From Xylaria sp. FL1777 (taxonomy: Eukaryota > Ascomycota > Sordariomycetes > Xylariales > Xylariaceae), in contig MU400661.1 in assembly GCA_022578965.1 (NCBI GenBank), positions 36,820 to 100,819 on the forward strand: DNA of 64,000 bases. The letters are read 5' to 3'. The position numbers were made by a program, and so were the translations under genes. Numbering within the stretch: position 1 is the first letter of the stretch; every line of letters begins with the position of its first letter. Under the pieces are notes generated by a model, which saw only the letters and a program-made list of their open reading frames with translations, searched no databases and was not told the origin of the DNA. This document shows positions 24,324 through 36,600 of this stretch, in pieces.

Positions 24324-26018
24324 ATGATGGAGTCGCCTTCTGAGTCGCCTTCTAAATGGTACCCTCTACCTCATTTCCCAACCCTGCCGGCGCTCCTCGT
24401 ATCTGCCCGCTTCGGCGAGACGTCGTACACGTTACACGTCACTGACCTTGCCAACGTGTGGGTAGAGAAGCTGGACCGGAGGGGAATCCTCTTGCGAAGT
24501 CTCCAGGAGAACACGAGCATCGACTTGGTTGATGCCGATCCCGAACAATGGGCTGTATTCTTGTCCAAGCTCAAGGCCGCCTTTGATCCCACGTCGCCGG
24601 ATCATCGCCTCACTCGCCTCGGCATAGCCACGGCCACTGAGCCTCATTCTAAGAATCGTGATGGCCTCACGCTGCGCATTACCTGCGAACTCCCGCACCC
24701 TCTCAATGCTCTCAAATGGCCTGTACATTTAGTCAAGTGCCAGCCTGCCTCACTAGCCTCGGAGCTCGTGTTACCCCTTATACAAGAGCACTATATACAG
24801 TCCCGTGAGGCTGAGGACCTCATGAGCCAACTCAAGGAGAAGGATGCTATCATTACAAGGTTGCTTGACAAACTAAGTACGATGCATGCTCCATTGGAAC
24901 TCATCTTCAACTCACTTTCAGCTAAGCATGCGATCACCAGAGCTGCTGCTGAGGAGCGCATCAAGGGTCTTGCCCCTTTCGATGAAGAAAAATGGAGATC
25001 ACAACGAAACGTAGAAAGTCCGCAAAATGCCCTAAGTTTGTTACATAGCGTCTTTAGTGGTCGAGATTTCAGTCAGGCAAAGGATACGGAACTGGGTATA
25101 TCCGAGACGCTGAACGACTGGTGGACAAAACTCAGCTCGGAATTTCATACGGCCTCCGAGTTCAAAACTGGTACCACTCGCCAAAAACCAAAGGAGAAAG
25201 TCAGTGACATCATGGCTTCATCGGAAGATGTAGAAGAACATTTCCAAGTACAAATCACACCGAGGCATCGTCTATCACGATCGCCCACTACCGAAAATTC
25301 AAAAAAGGAGAAGGCGATACATGAAGCCACCGATAGTAACGGATCCGATGGTCCTGATAGCCCTTCCATGCGATCACGAAATAGGCCTCATTTCAGGATA
25401 GGTAGACCTGGAAATATGAAGATGCCCGCTCAGGATCCCGCTGTCAGCCAATCATCCCGGACTCTACAGGCTGATGATGACGAGACGGCATCAGAGACGG
25501 AAGACGAAGAGCAGTCTGAATCGTCGACACGCACTGGGCAGCCTAAAGCTCGCTTAGGGACAATTGGAAGGCCGAAGCAACCATCTCAGACAACGAGGCC
25601 TGCAACTACAACGGACTTGTCTGCAGATGCTAATGATGAGACGGCGCCTGGCTCAGATTCTGACAGTGACGGCTCACCGAAGCCTCAGCGGTCCTCAACG
25701 AGAGCGCCAACGACACCACGTAAAGGAGCATTAGGTCGAATAGGGGGGAAGTCCAAGGCTACTGCTACTGCTCTGGTGAACTCCCCACATGATGCTGCGA
25801 GTGATGACTCTGCGTTATCCAAGAAGACTGAGGTCGGAAAAATAGGTGCCATAGGGCACAAACCTCACAAGGACCCTAAGAAACTTCACTCCGACGCTCC
25901 AGTAGAGCCGGAAGAGCTTGAGACTGACGAACAGAAAGCTGAGCGAAAACGTGCTGAGCTAGAAAAAGAACTAAATAAGAAAAGTACGGTTCCAGCAAGG
26001 AAAAAGAGAAAATTCTGA
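24324..26018 (+). CDS. XLF/Nej1-type non-homologous end-joining factor
   Basis: An intronless gene of 564 residues. The first 160 residues match the XLF head domain: WYPLPHFP...LPALLVSARFGETSY, then YTLHVTDLANVWVEKLDR and a DPEQWAVFLSKLKAAF helix. A coiled-coil stalk follows (about 162-190, AEDLMSQLKEKDAIITRLLD). The tail of more than 300 residues is disordered and acidic/Ser-rich, and ends in KKRKF, the basic-plus-aromatic ending that XLF proteins use to bind Ku. XLF forms filaments with XRCC4/Lif1 that align broken DNA ends for ligase IV. It is longer than animal XLF (about 300 residues), mostly through the tail. Four tail segments share a G-x-I-G-like core (RIGRPG, LGTIGRP, LGRIGG, IGAIGH). 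The frame is open to 24279 but without an ATG; 24324 is the first, with another Met right after it. Confidence 0.9.
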   Translation: MMESPSESPSKWYPLPHFPTLPALLVSARFGETSYTLHVTDLANVWVEKLDRRGILLRSLQENTSIDLVDADPEQWAVFLSKLKAAFDPTSPDHRLTRLGIATATEPHSKNRDGLTLRITCELPHPLNALKWPVHLVKCQPASLASELVLPLIQEHYIQSREAEDLMSQLKEKDAIITRLLDKLSTMHAPLELIFNSLSAKHAITRAAAEERIKGLAPFDEEKWRSQRNVESPQNALSLLHSVFSGRDFSQAKDTELGISETLNDWWTKLSSEFHTASEFKTGTTRQKPKEKVSDIMASSEDVEEHFQVQITPRHRLSRSPTTENSKKEKAIHEATDSNGSDGPDSPSMRSRNRPHFRIGRPGNMKMPAQDPAVSQSSRTLQADDDETASETEDEEQSESSTRTGQPKARLGTIGRPKQPSQTTRPATTTDLSADANDETAPGSDSDSDGSPKPQRSSTRAPTTPRKGALGRIGGKSKATATALVNSPHDAASDDSALSKKTEVGKIGAIGHKPHKDPKKLHSDAPVEPEELETDEQKAERKRAELEKELNKKSTVPARKKRKF

Positions 26019-26659
26019 GCCTATTACAGCTCTAAAGGCTGCGGTATTCTTTTACCCTACCTTTCCCTTTCGTGCACAGATGAGATTACCCATGCATTCC
26101 TGTATATAGATTTCAGTGATTGTAATAATCTATAGATCGAAATCAATCGCAATAAAGCTTTGCCCCGGAATAAAGAAAGAAGAAAAGGATGTAGAGGCTA
26201 ACTGAGTATCTAGTGCAAGTAACTGTACCGAAATTTCATATCTATTGCTATGTACGGGGCATCAATGACTACCTAGCAGGTTTCAATAATTACATATGTT
26301 CTACAAGACTATACTTCATACCCCATAGGCTTAAAAACACTCTATTAGCACATGCGTACATACAGCCCGTACGGGATATTGGACACAAAGGTAGTTGTTG
26401 ACGTTCTGGCATTGTAGCCGTTTACTAGCGCCCATCAGCTGACAGTAGTATAATTGGTTACTGGCGCCTTAGTTTTCTGAATAGATTGTATAGGAGTACA
26501 AATAGAATATAATCACTAACAACGACGAGGGCTGCTTATCATAAAGGATAATTCTGACGGCGCATCATCGACACCCGGAAACGGGCAGCTATCTCATTTG
26601 CACCTTTGTTCACCACTAATAGATGCTAATGAAGCCTGTAAAATCAAAAAGCTCGCATC
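26019..26659. other. Intergenic between XLF and the pseudokinase gene
   Basis: No gene seen. The first 150 bases are A+T-rich with AATAAAG near 26151, a plausible polyadenylation region for XLF. Confidence 0.45.
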
Positions 26660-29600
26660 ATGACCCTTCAATCAGTGGGTCACTCAGACTACAATCCAAT
26701 ATTTCACTGCTTCGATAAAATGACGGGGAAGAGAAAGACAGCAGCCAAAAGCAGGACCAACCGCGCGGGTGGCTCAGGGGCCAACCAACCGCCAGTGCCC
26801 ATTGTGATCGATCCGCACGGTCCTTACAGATATCGTGGCGTGCATATTCCCTTCACAGATGCACATTGGAGCGACCAGTGGTCATCCGATCCTTCAATCC
26901 AACAAAATGGTTTCATTTTCGTAGACCAGCTGGGTCGTAATGCCATGGCGGTACAATCCGTACAGACTGGAGGGATCTTTGTTAATAAAGTGATTGAACC
27001 GGGTATGCCATTCTCCGTCTTGACGTAACTTTCGCAAAAATTACTTCGCTGTTGTCGGGATGCCCCGGTGCCACGTATTTCTACTGTCATCGTATTCCGT
27101 AAGTACTAACTCAAGACTTTCCAGATAACACTCGGAGACCAGGTGAGCTCGCTGAAGAGCTGCGGTTATCGGCCGCACCACAGGCCGAACGCCTCGTACC
27201 ATCACGAATTCTGGTACGCGGTACCCAGAGGACCTATTTTAACGAGCTGCGACTCTGGCAGGACCTTGGTGACGGGACCTACTCGTTATACTTTGAGTGA
27301 GCATTGTATTTTCTTCCCGGTATAACGACATATGCTCATCTGAAATTCGCAGCTTCTACAACGGTGGTACTCTAGCAGAACTTCAACAGCAATACATCAA
27401 CTTAGCACGGCCAATTCCCGAACACTTCAGTAAGTGAAAACGGTTTTCTTTAAATCTTCTACTGATTGCCGGACCGAGAAAACCTACCGTTATTAATCTG
27501 TTATTTGTTCGAAATCTTACATGCCCTGGATGCTACCAATTCGTTTAAGCTTATAAGGAGTAATACCCAACTGACTGTATCTAGTATGGCATGTGCTCTT
27601 AACACTCGTTGAAGCTGTGAGGTACTTGCATACCGGATGCTTGCCCGGCGATGACAAGGCGCCTATTCATTGGGTCCGTGAGTTAACCCCTGACACCGAA
27701 AATCAAAGAGTAAAGCAGAGGAGCTGATCGCTTACTTGATAAAAGGGCTATATCATCGCAACATAACCGCTGACAACATTTTGATACACTATGGCGAACG
27801 ACCAGCCTCAGAAGAGGAGCCTGTTGTGGGTTTCCGGTCGAACGCGTTTCCCGAGGTCGTCCTCGGAGGTTTCGGCCACTCTGCTAGAGCTGGTGATGAC
27901 GCACGCAGAATCAGAGGAGGCCGTTGGGGTCAAGAAAGGGTGGCTGAGGCCTGGCAGGATGTATACGCCATCTTCTCGGTCGTCAAGACACTTTGTCTAT
28001 GTCACATTCAGGATGAAGATCGTGCCTCTTTCCCGGAAAGTGTGCCATGTAAGTTTTATCTTTGGAATATGCCTATTGTGTCGCGCTACATTCTCAAGCC
28101 GTAGCCCGTTTTAGATTATCGGGAGGATAAAACCCTATCGCCCCCTTAAGATATCACAGGGTAACATTGAATCAACTGGATACGGAGGACTCATATGATG
28201 CTAGGTAGCGATATCAACGGGAGAATGGACGATGACGACAGGCCATATTCTGACGATCTACTTGAAACGTTGGAATATTGGGAGTATGCGAACTGTCAGA
28301 ACAGCCGGATTACAGACTCCCAGAAAAATGGCTTTGTCTTGCTCCAGAATTCATATCGTGTACCAGGCTTGCATGACATGGTTGATATTGTGCTGCCGTT
28401 GGCAATGAGAATGGTTCGACGGTATTGCGTCCCGCCCGCAGACCCTGAAGGTGACAATTGGTATCGGTGAGTGCTCCAACTATCTGGGCTTTTACGCATC
28501 TGTAGCATGGCAAAAAGCTGGGGGGTTTTCTACACAAGAATTGGATGATCCCCCATCCCCCCCTTTTCCTAGTTGCTCCTACAGCTGTCCCTGCGAAGAA
28601 AAAGGGGCAAAAAAAAAAAAAAGACAAAGGGGAAAGAGAAAGACCTTAGGAAGGAGATAAATATTACGGATATTTTCCAGTCTCTCAGATACGTCTTACT
28701 ATCCTGAACCAGTGTACACTTACTCGCCATTATCGTGTCGAGCCCCTTAGACTCGGGAGGCCTTATTTCAGTTCTCCCCACAACTCGGCGTAAAGATAAT
28801 GCTAACTATGGAGTGCTACTATTCAGACGAATTGACGTTTCTTGGACAAAGCCAAAACGCTTATTACCAGTACGTATTATATGCTTTCATTTGCGTTCTT
28901 CGCAGATCTCAGACCTTACAGACCTCTAAATGGATTTATTTCTCCAAGGAGACTAAATATTGACTGTCCGTCTATGTAGTACGAATGGTGGCCATTGCCG
29001 GGTGACCGCGAAGACACCATCGTTGTCAGGGATATTATAGCCGGGGAGGAGGTTAGTACGGAGGGACCTAGCAGTAGCAAGGATGATGGCAGTAGTGGGG
29101 GTGACAGTAGTGCCCATGGGGCTGGCAATGATGCCGTTGATGAAGATGATGACAATGGCGACGATGAAGACGGCGACGATGAAGACGACGACAGTGGTGA
29201 TGACAACGGTGATGGCAATGGCGATGATGATGGCAATGGCAGTGGCAATAGCAATGGTATCGGCAACGGGAACGGGAACAGCAACAGCAACGGCAATAAT
29301 GATGGCATCGGCAATAGCAGCGGCAATGGCAACCCGTCTAACGAAATCCAAAACGGTGATGTCAAAGACGGTAACGGTCAAGATAGTAATAATGGTCCTG
29401 GTGGAAACAGTCAAGGTAGCAACAGTCCGAAGAATTCCAACCAGGGCACGCATGCTCATGCCGCCTATTTTCATAGCAGCTATAGTCAGGGCAGTAATAA
29501 TCAGGGCAACGTTATCCAGGGCAGCAACAGTCCAAGCAACAGTCCAAACAATGTCCCAAGCAACAGTCCAAGCAACATTCCAAGCAACATTCCAAGCAAC

Positions 29601-30602
29601 ATCCCAAGCAACATTCCAAGCAATGTGCCAAGCAACATCCAAGGCAGCGGTCAAGGCAACATTCAAAGTCAAGGCAGCAGTCAGGGCAACATTCAAAACA
29701 ACAGTCAAAACAACAGTCAAAACAACAGTCAAAACAACAGTCAAGGCAGCTTTGGGCAGAACAGCGATTCTGATGATAGTTACAATTCGGATGACAATAA
29801 CTCAGGTGGGGATGATTCAGGCGACGATGGATACGTCAGCCCGGAGGACGTCTCTTTTCACACATGCCCGCAGCCGAATCCCGTATCCAACAGAGCAAAG
29901 CTAGACTTTATCTTGGAACTCGAAAACGATTACCCGGTCTTCCGAGAACCATGCAGACTAGTAATGCTAGAATACGGAGTACCGTTGGTGTCGAACATCC
30001 GACAACCCCCGGAGCGGCCGGACCCTGACGAACCCGATACACCCCCTACAAGTAGCGACGATGACTCGGATGATTCGGACGATGGGCAAGGCGATGGGCA
30101 AGGCGATGGGCAAGGAGGTGGGGCAGGCCGTGGGCGAGGAGGCCGAGGAGGCCGAGGAGGCCGAGGGGCGCGAGCGCGTGGGAGAGGCGGTAGGGGAGCA
30201 AGAGGTGGGAGAGGTGGGAGAGGTGGGAGAGGTGGGAGAGGTGGGAGAGGAGGAGGAGATGGAAGAGGTGGAAGAGGCGGTAGAGGAGGAGGAGGAGATG
30301 GAAGAGGTGGGAGAGGTGGGAGAGGTCGAGGGGGAGCCCCTCCGCCGACCCGTGGAGTGCAGCCACGGAAGGCCAGGTTCACGGGCAATTACGCAGATCT
30401 AATCAAGAAAGCACTTGGGGAAGGCGTACGTATTCTTGAGAAATTCCCCTACTTCCAGAGATGGCTTACTGACTCTAATAACCCTTAGGATGAATCTTCT
30501 CAGACTTCAAAGTTCAATCATCATCTTGTTCGCATGTATACGATCCTCCAGGCAGAGCAATTGAAGCAGAGAAATGAGGCGCGAGGTATACAACAAGGCT
30601 AA
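26660..30602 (+). CDS. Predicted pseudokinase with acidic/Asn-Ser-Gly linker and RGG tail
   Basis: Nine exons joined by frame and splice logic: 26660..27002, 27125..27296, 27353..27429, 27585..27677, 27746..28048, 28205..28466, 28827..28869, 28980..30425, 30489..30602; 950 residues (930 if ATG 26720 is used). Residues about 75-430 form a kinase-like fold: VNK (K110), NELRLWQDL, FYNGGTLAEL, IWHVLLTLVEAVRYLH, then HRNITADN (232-239) where HRDxKxxN is expected, and GFG (270-272) for DFG. Both catalytic aspartates are missing, so phosphotransfer is unlikely. After WYRRIDVSWTKPKRLLPYEW comes a long low-complexity region: acidic D/G runs, N/G/S repeats, PSNI and NNSQ repeats, a folded-looking segment (LDFILELENDYPVFREPCRL), then an RGG block (about 810-885) and a short helical end. 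RGG blocks usually bind RNA or drive condensates; that role here is inference. The last intron (30426..30488) is inferred from GTACGT, CTGAC and TTAG; unspliced, the protein ends DSNNP. Confidence 0.75.
29531..29652 (+). repeat. 12-base coding minisatellite (AAGCAACATTCC type)
   Basis: About ten degenerate copies encode the Pro-Ser-Asn-Ile repeats of the pseudokinase tail. The 12-base unit keeps the frame, so copy-number change alters length without breaking the protein. Confidence 0.9.
29693..29742 (+). repeat. 12-base coding minisatellite (CAAAACAACAGT)
   Basis: Four near-identical copies encode Gln-Asn-Asn-Ser repeats in the same tail. Their near-identity suggests recent expansion. Confidence 0.9.
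30203..30326 (+). repeat. 9-base coding repeat (GGTGGGAGA) of the RGG block
   Basis: Purine-only repeats, about five perfect copies then interrupted ones, encode Gly-Gly-Arg units. The strongly purine-skewed strand makes the antisense frames long proline/leucine ORFs that are not genes. Confidence 0.9.
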
Positions 30603-33600
30603 TATAACTAAGGAGGTCCTTTTCCTACGGACGACTTATGGTGCTACTGATATTTCGTTTCTAACCCAACACTTCTTGGATGCAGAATTTTGGTGTTTTT
30701 CAATATAGTTCTTCGTTATATTATTCATTATATTCCTGCGTATATGCTCTACTCTTTCATACAGGCTTACAGAGACAGAAAAATTCTAGCAGTAGCGGGC
30801 GTAGTCTTGTCTTAGAGTAGAAAAGACCACAGATAGCTGACCAGATGACGCGTTTTCAGGACGCGTCTTCGGAATCTTTTGGTATACCTCACTAAGTAAA
30901 CACGACAGGCATATTCTTGGTAGTTGCTTATTTAATTTCGTCATGGTATCCAGCAGTGACAGGATCATACGATAGAACGTCGAGGGCGCAAAAGTTTCAT
31001 ATGATCCGATGTTCTACGCCCCTATCAAGTAGACTGGGAAATCATACGTGGTGACTTGTGCTACGTGAGTTATCTAGTTATACAGTGTCATTGGATAGGG
31101 GGTCATGTGAGAACAATACGTATCGATCTGTAAAACCTCTCATTCCTTCAGTAGATAGGCATACTTCAAGTTGACCGGGCATATTGCCGCTTAGGCATTC
31201 CCTGCTAGAGAGATCTCTCTCTATACCAGGAGAGGAGTAGTAGAAACCAGCTAAGTCATATACAGGGCTGCTCAAGGCGCTCCTTTGGGGAGAGTAGTGT
31301 GTCCCACATATAGTGTAAACGGCTCCCTTACTGGCAACTTTGACCTTTAGCCCAGTCGCGCGACGAATCAGGTGTGGGGAATTTCCCGTGCCCTCCTTCA
31401 AGTCCCTAATCAGAGTTCCACGATGGTGTAAGGTATGTGACGACTTGTGCCAGGTTAGACTCGGTCCAATTAGCGGTCTATTACGTCCTTTACCTCAAGG
31501 AACGCCTTGCCTTTCCGCCCGCAGGGGTTGACAATACTGTCTCGTGAGGGGGGGCTTAGAGGTGACCCAACTCGCCTGTATTGGCCATCCCTCTAGCCGT
31601 CATCCTTGCCTCGGCGATCACGATCGGCAACTTATTCGCCTAACTTAGGCAGGCCAGTAGTTTTCAAGCTTCGCAGGAGGAGGGCTGGGGCAACACTTTG
31701 TGTCTCAATGCCACGCCAGCGCAATGCATGTGTCCTTTACGGTAAGTTATCTTCTTTATAGGCACTTGGCCATACGTGGTAGTAGAGACCTTTGGAAGTG
31801 AGACAGTGGAATTTCTACTTATTCAGCCTTTATTTCTTTTTAATCTGTGGAGGGTGACGACTATACTGCCTCGCCTATTCTGGCCAAGTCTAAATCCGAT
31901 CCAACGAACTAAGTTACTGTTTCACAGGGCTGGGATTACCTTTTGAATAAAAGGTCGAGCTTTTAGTTCCAATTTCAGTGCTAAGTCGCAACACAGTGTT
32001 TACTTTAAAACTACATCCTTCAATGTAACTCGTGTACCTCATTCCAAAACTCGAAGTACCCTCAAGTCACTCTTGACGAAACTGAGCCACCCCGGGGTAT
32101 TCATAGTGATACTAACAACTACAATACAAAGGCGTTGCTACGGCGCTGACGACGGCACTCACCACGTGGCAGTCTTCTCGGCGTTGAGCGACGCTTCACC
32201 GGCGTTTTGATATGACAGATGACAAAACCGTAAGAAGTTGACATCATTGCAGCTTTAACGTCAGTTTTCTTTTAGTGATGCAAAGCGGTATCATTTGAGT
32301 CGAGGTACATCTATTGGCTAGGAGATGACCCGTTTGAAAGAACCTGTGTCTTCGGGGAGAATCAGAAGCTATGAAGCACAACATTCCTCACTAGGTCACA
32401 CTCTACTGCAGACAGAGCGGCAGTTTCTTCCTAGACGGAAGGACAGGAAATACCTCGACACAGGCATGCTGAGCATGTAACACCGGGATAACACCGGGAA
32501 GTGAACCGGCCGAGATATCTCATAGTCCTTGGGTCTTTGGCTATGGTTATGCGACGGCCCAGACGGCTGAGTCCTCCTCGAACGACGGTCATGAGGAAAG
32601 TCTTCTACGACCTTATTCGCTGCGGATAGCACCTTTGTTACCGCCTTACACTCTCGTATTGTTGCTTCATGACCCCTTCGCGGATACCATGTAACTAATA
32701 CTTTGATCACTCGCGCAGTTCTGTACCTCCATGCGACCTTGGCCGTTTACACTAGCTATTTACACTTCCAGGCGAAATGTAACCAACACTATAGTATCCT
32801 GACGCACTCATATTCCAGTAGTGCATTGATCAACATCCAGCAAGTCGTGGCACCCGAGTTGTGACGAGAGCTCTCGAGTAGCTCGACGTACTATTCAGGT
32901 CAGGAGTCATAACAAACACGTCAGCGTCCATCCGCGTACGACAGGCGAATGCTTCGAAGAGGCCACAGTCTTCATAATGGGAGCCACCTACTCCAGCGTT
33001 ACCCCGGGGCTCTCCTTGTCCTCTGTACCCTCGCTCTCGATCCGACCGCTCGTTTGTATCAGCTGCGCAGTTTCGTGTGCCATATCTGCAAGGTATTTTT
33101 CGTTGCTCCAGCGTTTCTTCGTGCATACAGGCGACTCCCGTGACCCACCGGCGATACCATGATCCGCATCACACGGCGTATTTTGAGAAGATTAACTGCA
33201 GCGCGGCGCGGAGGGCTCGCTCTCAACGTAATAGTGCGTCTGGGTGTAACGGGTAGAGCATCCGGGACCTTACGCCGAAAGGAAGTGGCTGCCGCGCAGG
33301 AGGTTGGACTTAGGTTACCGCCTAGAACGACAAGGAGTCGGATTAATAATCCCTTTAGCGAAAGCTGTGTACCTGGAGATAGCAAAACGGAAGTGATTGG
33401 AGTCTTGCCGCCATTCATGGCTCGGAGTATAAACGGAATGCTAAGAGGCTCTGCGGTAGATTATATGATGGGGGGTCAAATGCCGCTTGATGCATACAGG
33501 GATTGGACAGTCGAAGGTTAACCAGGTCATAGAGATGTAAGGTCCACAATCGTGCAGAATAGAGTAGTATTCCAGCAGCATGACATTCTCTTAGTGTGCC

Positions 33601-36600
33601 AAATTGATCACGATTTTGCTATTTCCGTCACGACTCTTCCTATCGCCATTTATGCTCTACCTAAGATTAAAAAAAGAAAAACGATAGCTCATTTTTCCAT
33701 CGCCCAACAAGACCTCGGATAGCAAGGCAGATGGTAGACTTGACGTGGCGACAACGATCCTTTACGATTACTAGGTAAATTGCATGGTTCCTGATCCTCA
33801 ACGATCCGCAGCTATTGAGGTGGTATCGATGTTACTGTCCATCTATTTTTGATTAACATATCGTCGTTTTGTCTCCATGTATCAGGTAAGTAGGTATCCT
33901 GTTCCGAGAACCCGGCTCATGGCTATTACGGTAGTGTCATGAGGTTTCACGCATCCTGCCTGCCAACACCCGCGTTCGTTTTAATGATGCCAGTCATCTG
34001 TGTAGGTATGCAGGTGTAATATGACGTGTCAAGACCTTCGATCGATTATCGAGATAATGCATGTGATAGAGTCTCCGACCCTTGACCGGCTGCAATGCAA
34101 CCATGTTACTACTTATTATGGCATCTACATTGAATATTGCCTATCACCGGATGTATTTAGATCCTGAGGAAAATTAAGAGGCCAATAGCTACTTCTTCTA
34201 AGCTTGGATAGAGAACCACACATCTGGATTGCTCCAGATTGGCGGGGAGAACGAGATCTGACAAGTATATCCACAATGATACATACATATGTCAGGCACT
34301 TCCGATCGCTTTTGTAACGACCTAAGCGTTTAGTATTTTTAATGTAACGTTGTAATATATTTCTTGGACCGACGAATATTTTGCATGGAGAAAGGAGATG
34401 TATTTCTGGTAGATCAGTTACCTCTGAAGATGTCAATTCTCGAGCAGGACAGTATCCGCTCTTCGCATAGGTACTTGGAAAGGAGATGGTCCCCAAGGAG
34501 GGACTCTAGCATTATGATATTCTTGTTATGGTAATCCAAGCGTACCGACTAATAGCTGCTGTCACTCCTAAGAAAGACAAACAAGATCTTCGGTGTAGAG
34601 TTAACACCGGAACCAGGCAGCTATCTCTACTTGGTCAAATGAATACCGACCAGACGGAACGAGACGTCGCCCTAGTCTTACCGATGGCAAGATCGTCACA
34701 TACTGAACAATGGAGAAACCGATAGAAGGACATTAAGCAAGGACATGAGCCGGTGTATCTTGGATACTGAGAAGCTTTATGCGCCCAAGCAGCTGTTATC
34801 TATGAACTCTGGTCCTACTAGTGCTGTAAGAGTCTGATGGGTTCAGATACTTCAACATGGCCGGTGTTTGAACCTCCCTAGAGGAGTCAGCTGCCCTTAA
34901 GGAGTCGGAGGAGGAGGAAGAAGATCATCCATGGCAGAGTGGTCTGCCTGGAACCAACGAAATGGCTAACTATAGGAGATGCTGTGGATGTGACGGAGAG
35001 GTTAAGCTAGAAATCTATTCAAGAACCAAAACCACGATTCTCGACAATATACCATACTGCTATCCCTCCACCCAACCCAGCCCAAAGCGCTCAAGATACC
35101 TCGTACATAAGAGCCCACTCCACTTATCAGGCCATATGTGGGTTCTAGGCGGCTCCTGAATACAGAACTCATTTTGTAAATAGTCTCTTAGCTGGACCCA
35201 GGTAAAAAAAACTAATGTCAAGACTTAATGCAGGATACTATGTGCGTCGGGTAGTCTCCCCTGAAGCGTAGTGATCACCTCTAGTTGTTAGCGTCACGTT
35301 AACCCCAGGCACCAACTATAGCGGACTACAGAGCGGTTAACTGAGATGATCTTCACAAGCCAACCCCATTTAACGGCTATTCTATACCGGTGATATGGAT
35401 GACCCGCCACTCATGGAGATATTTACATGGAAGCTATTATATATACTATGACGGACACTAAGATAGACACTAATGGACATGAATATGGATACTATAATGG
35501 ATGCTGGAATGGTCTAAGCTGTGTACAAGCCCTCTCCCTATCTCAAGTAGAAATAAATAAAACAATTCAATGAGGAGTTAGTGGTGGTATTATGCTATCT
35601 GTAATCAAAGAGCCATCATCAAAGGCCCATTGTGTACATTTCATATTACCATTTTGTAGGTGAAGGGTTAGGTAGTTCGAATAGCAACCTACAACCTCCA
35701 CACTCTAAATCCCAGAACCAAGCCCTAGATGTTACAAATCGGTGAAGCAATTCCCTCAACCGGAAGGGCCAAGCTCTCGTCTACAAAATATAGGGGACTA
35801 TTCTAACTTCTTGGGGACAAAGGTGATGAAGCCATAGCGTGCTTCTGCGTGGTTAGGTATCTGTTACGTCCACACTCCATATAATAATAGTGTCGCACGT
35901 ATCCTGTACAGCTGCTTCACTTAGAGTGCTGTGCCCCCTTGATTTCTCTAAAAGTGACTTGGAAAAATATTTGAATGAGATGATACCAAGGGATAGGGGT
36001 AAGCACTACGACATGAATGATCACACTCATGCAATGACAGCACATTGTGGCTCTTCACGCTTCTGGGAACAGTGCTAGAGCCAGAGCGTGAACCAGAACC
36101 AGTACCAGGAACCGGTGTGAAGGGAATCCCTCACACCTAGAGCTCACCTTTTGTTTGCTTTTCGGCGTACGATTAAGGATCAAGGTGGCCTATGCGATGT
36201 TTACTGCCTTGCTGGAAACACGCTACCCGCAAAATGGCCGAGTTGAAATCATGACCAAAGTATCCGAAGTACCAACACCTGTCCATCAATGTACAATCTC
36301 TATGTCTCGAGTTAACTACCCACCTATAGTCACATTGTCTTCTTTTATTCAACGTCTCCATTACGGCCTAAATTTGCACTTTCTAGTTGGGCTCTAGTAA
36401 AGCAAGGCACGGGATTAATAATCTCAAGGAGCCATTTGCAATCCGTTTTACAATGAAACACAAGACCCGTCCAGGAAACTGAGGCACAGGGACGCATGGC
36501 CAGAACCATATCATGATAGAATAAGACAAGAAAGAATTTTTGCTACGCCGTACCTGCATTAGGATCGTCGAGAGCTTCAAATTAATGAAATAAAAAAGGT

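Noticed and set aside
28953..29744. Minus-strand 263-codon Ala/Val/Ile-rich ORF
   Set aside because: Antisense of the acidic N/S/G repeats; its repetitive valine/alanine pattern is the direct result of the opposite-strand repeats.
29930..30388. Minus-strand proline/leucine ORFs of more than 100 codons
   Set aside because: Antisense shadow of the purine-only RGG repeats; no start context, splice logic or domain.
33159..33521. Plus-strand 120-codon ORF with ATG
   Set aside because: Arg-rich, no family features, and the opposite strand reads as more protein-like over part of it; probably accidental.
35287..35570. Possible solo LTR starting TGTTAGCG and ending near AACAATTCA
   Set aside because: It starts TG and ends CA with an A-rich region before the end, but the flanks show no matching target duplication and no second copy was found in the window.
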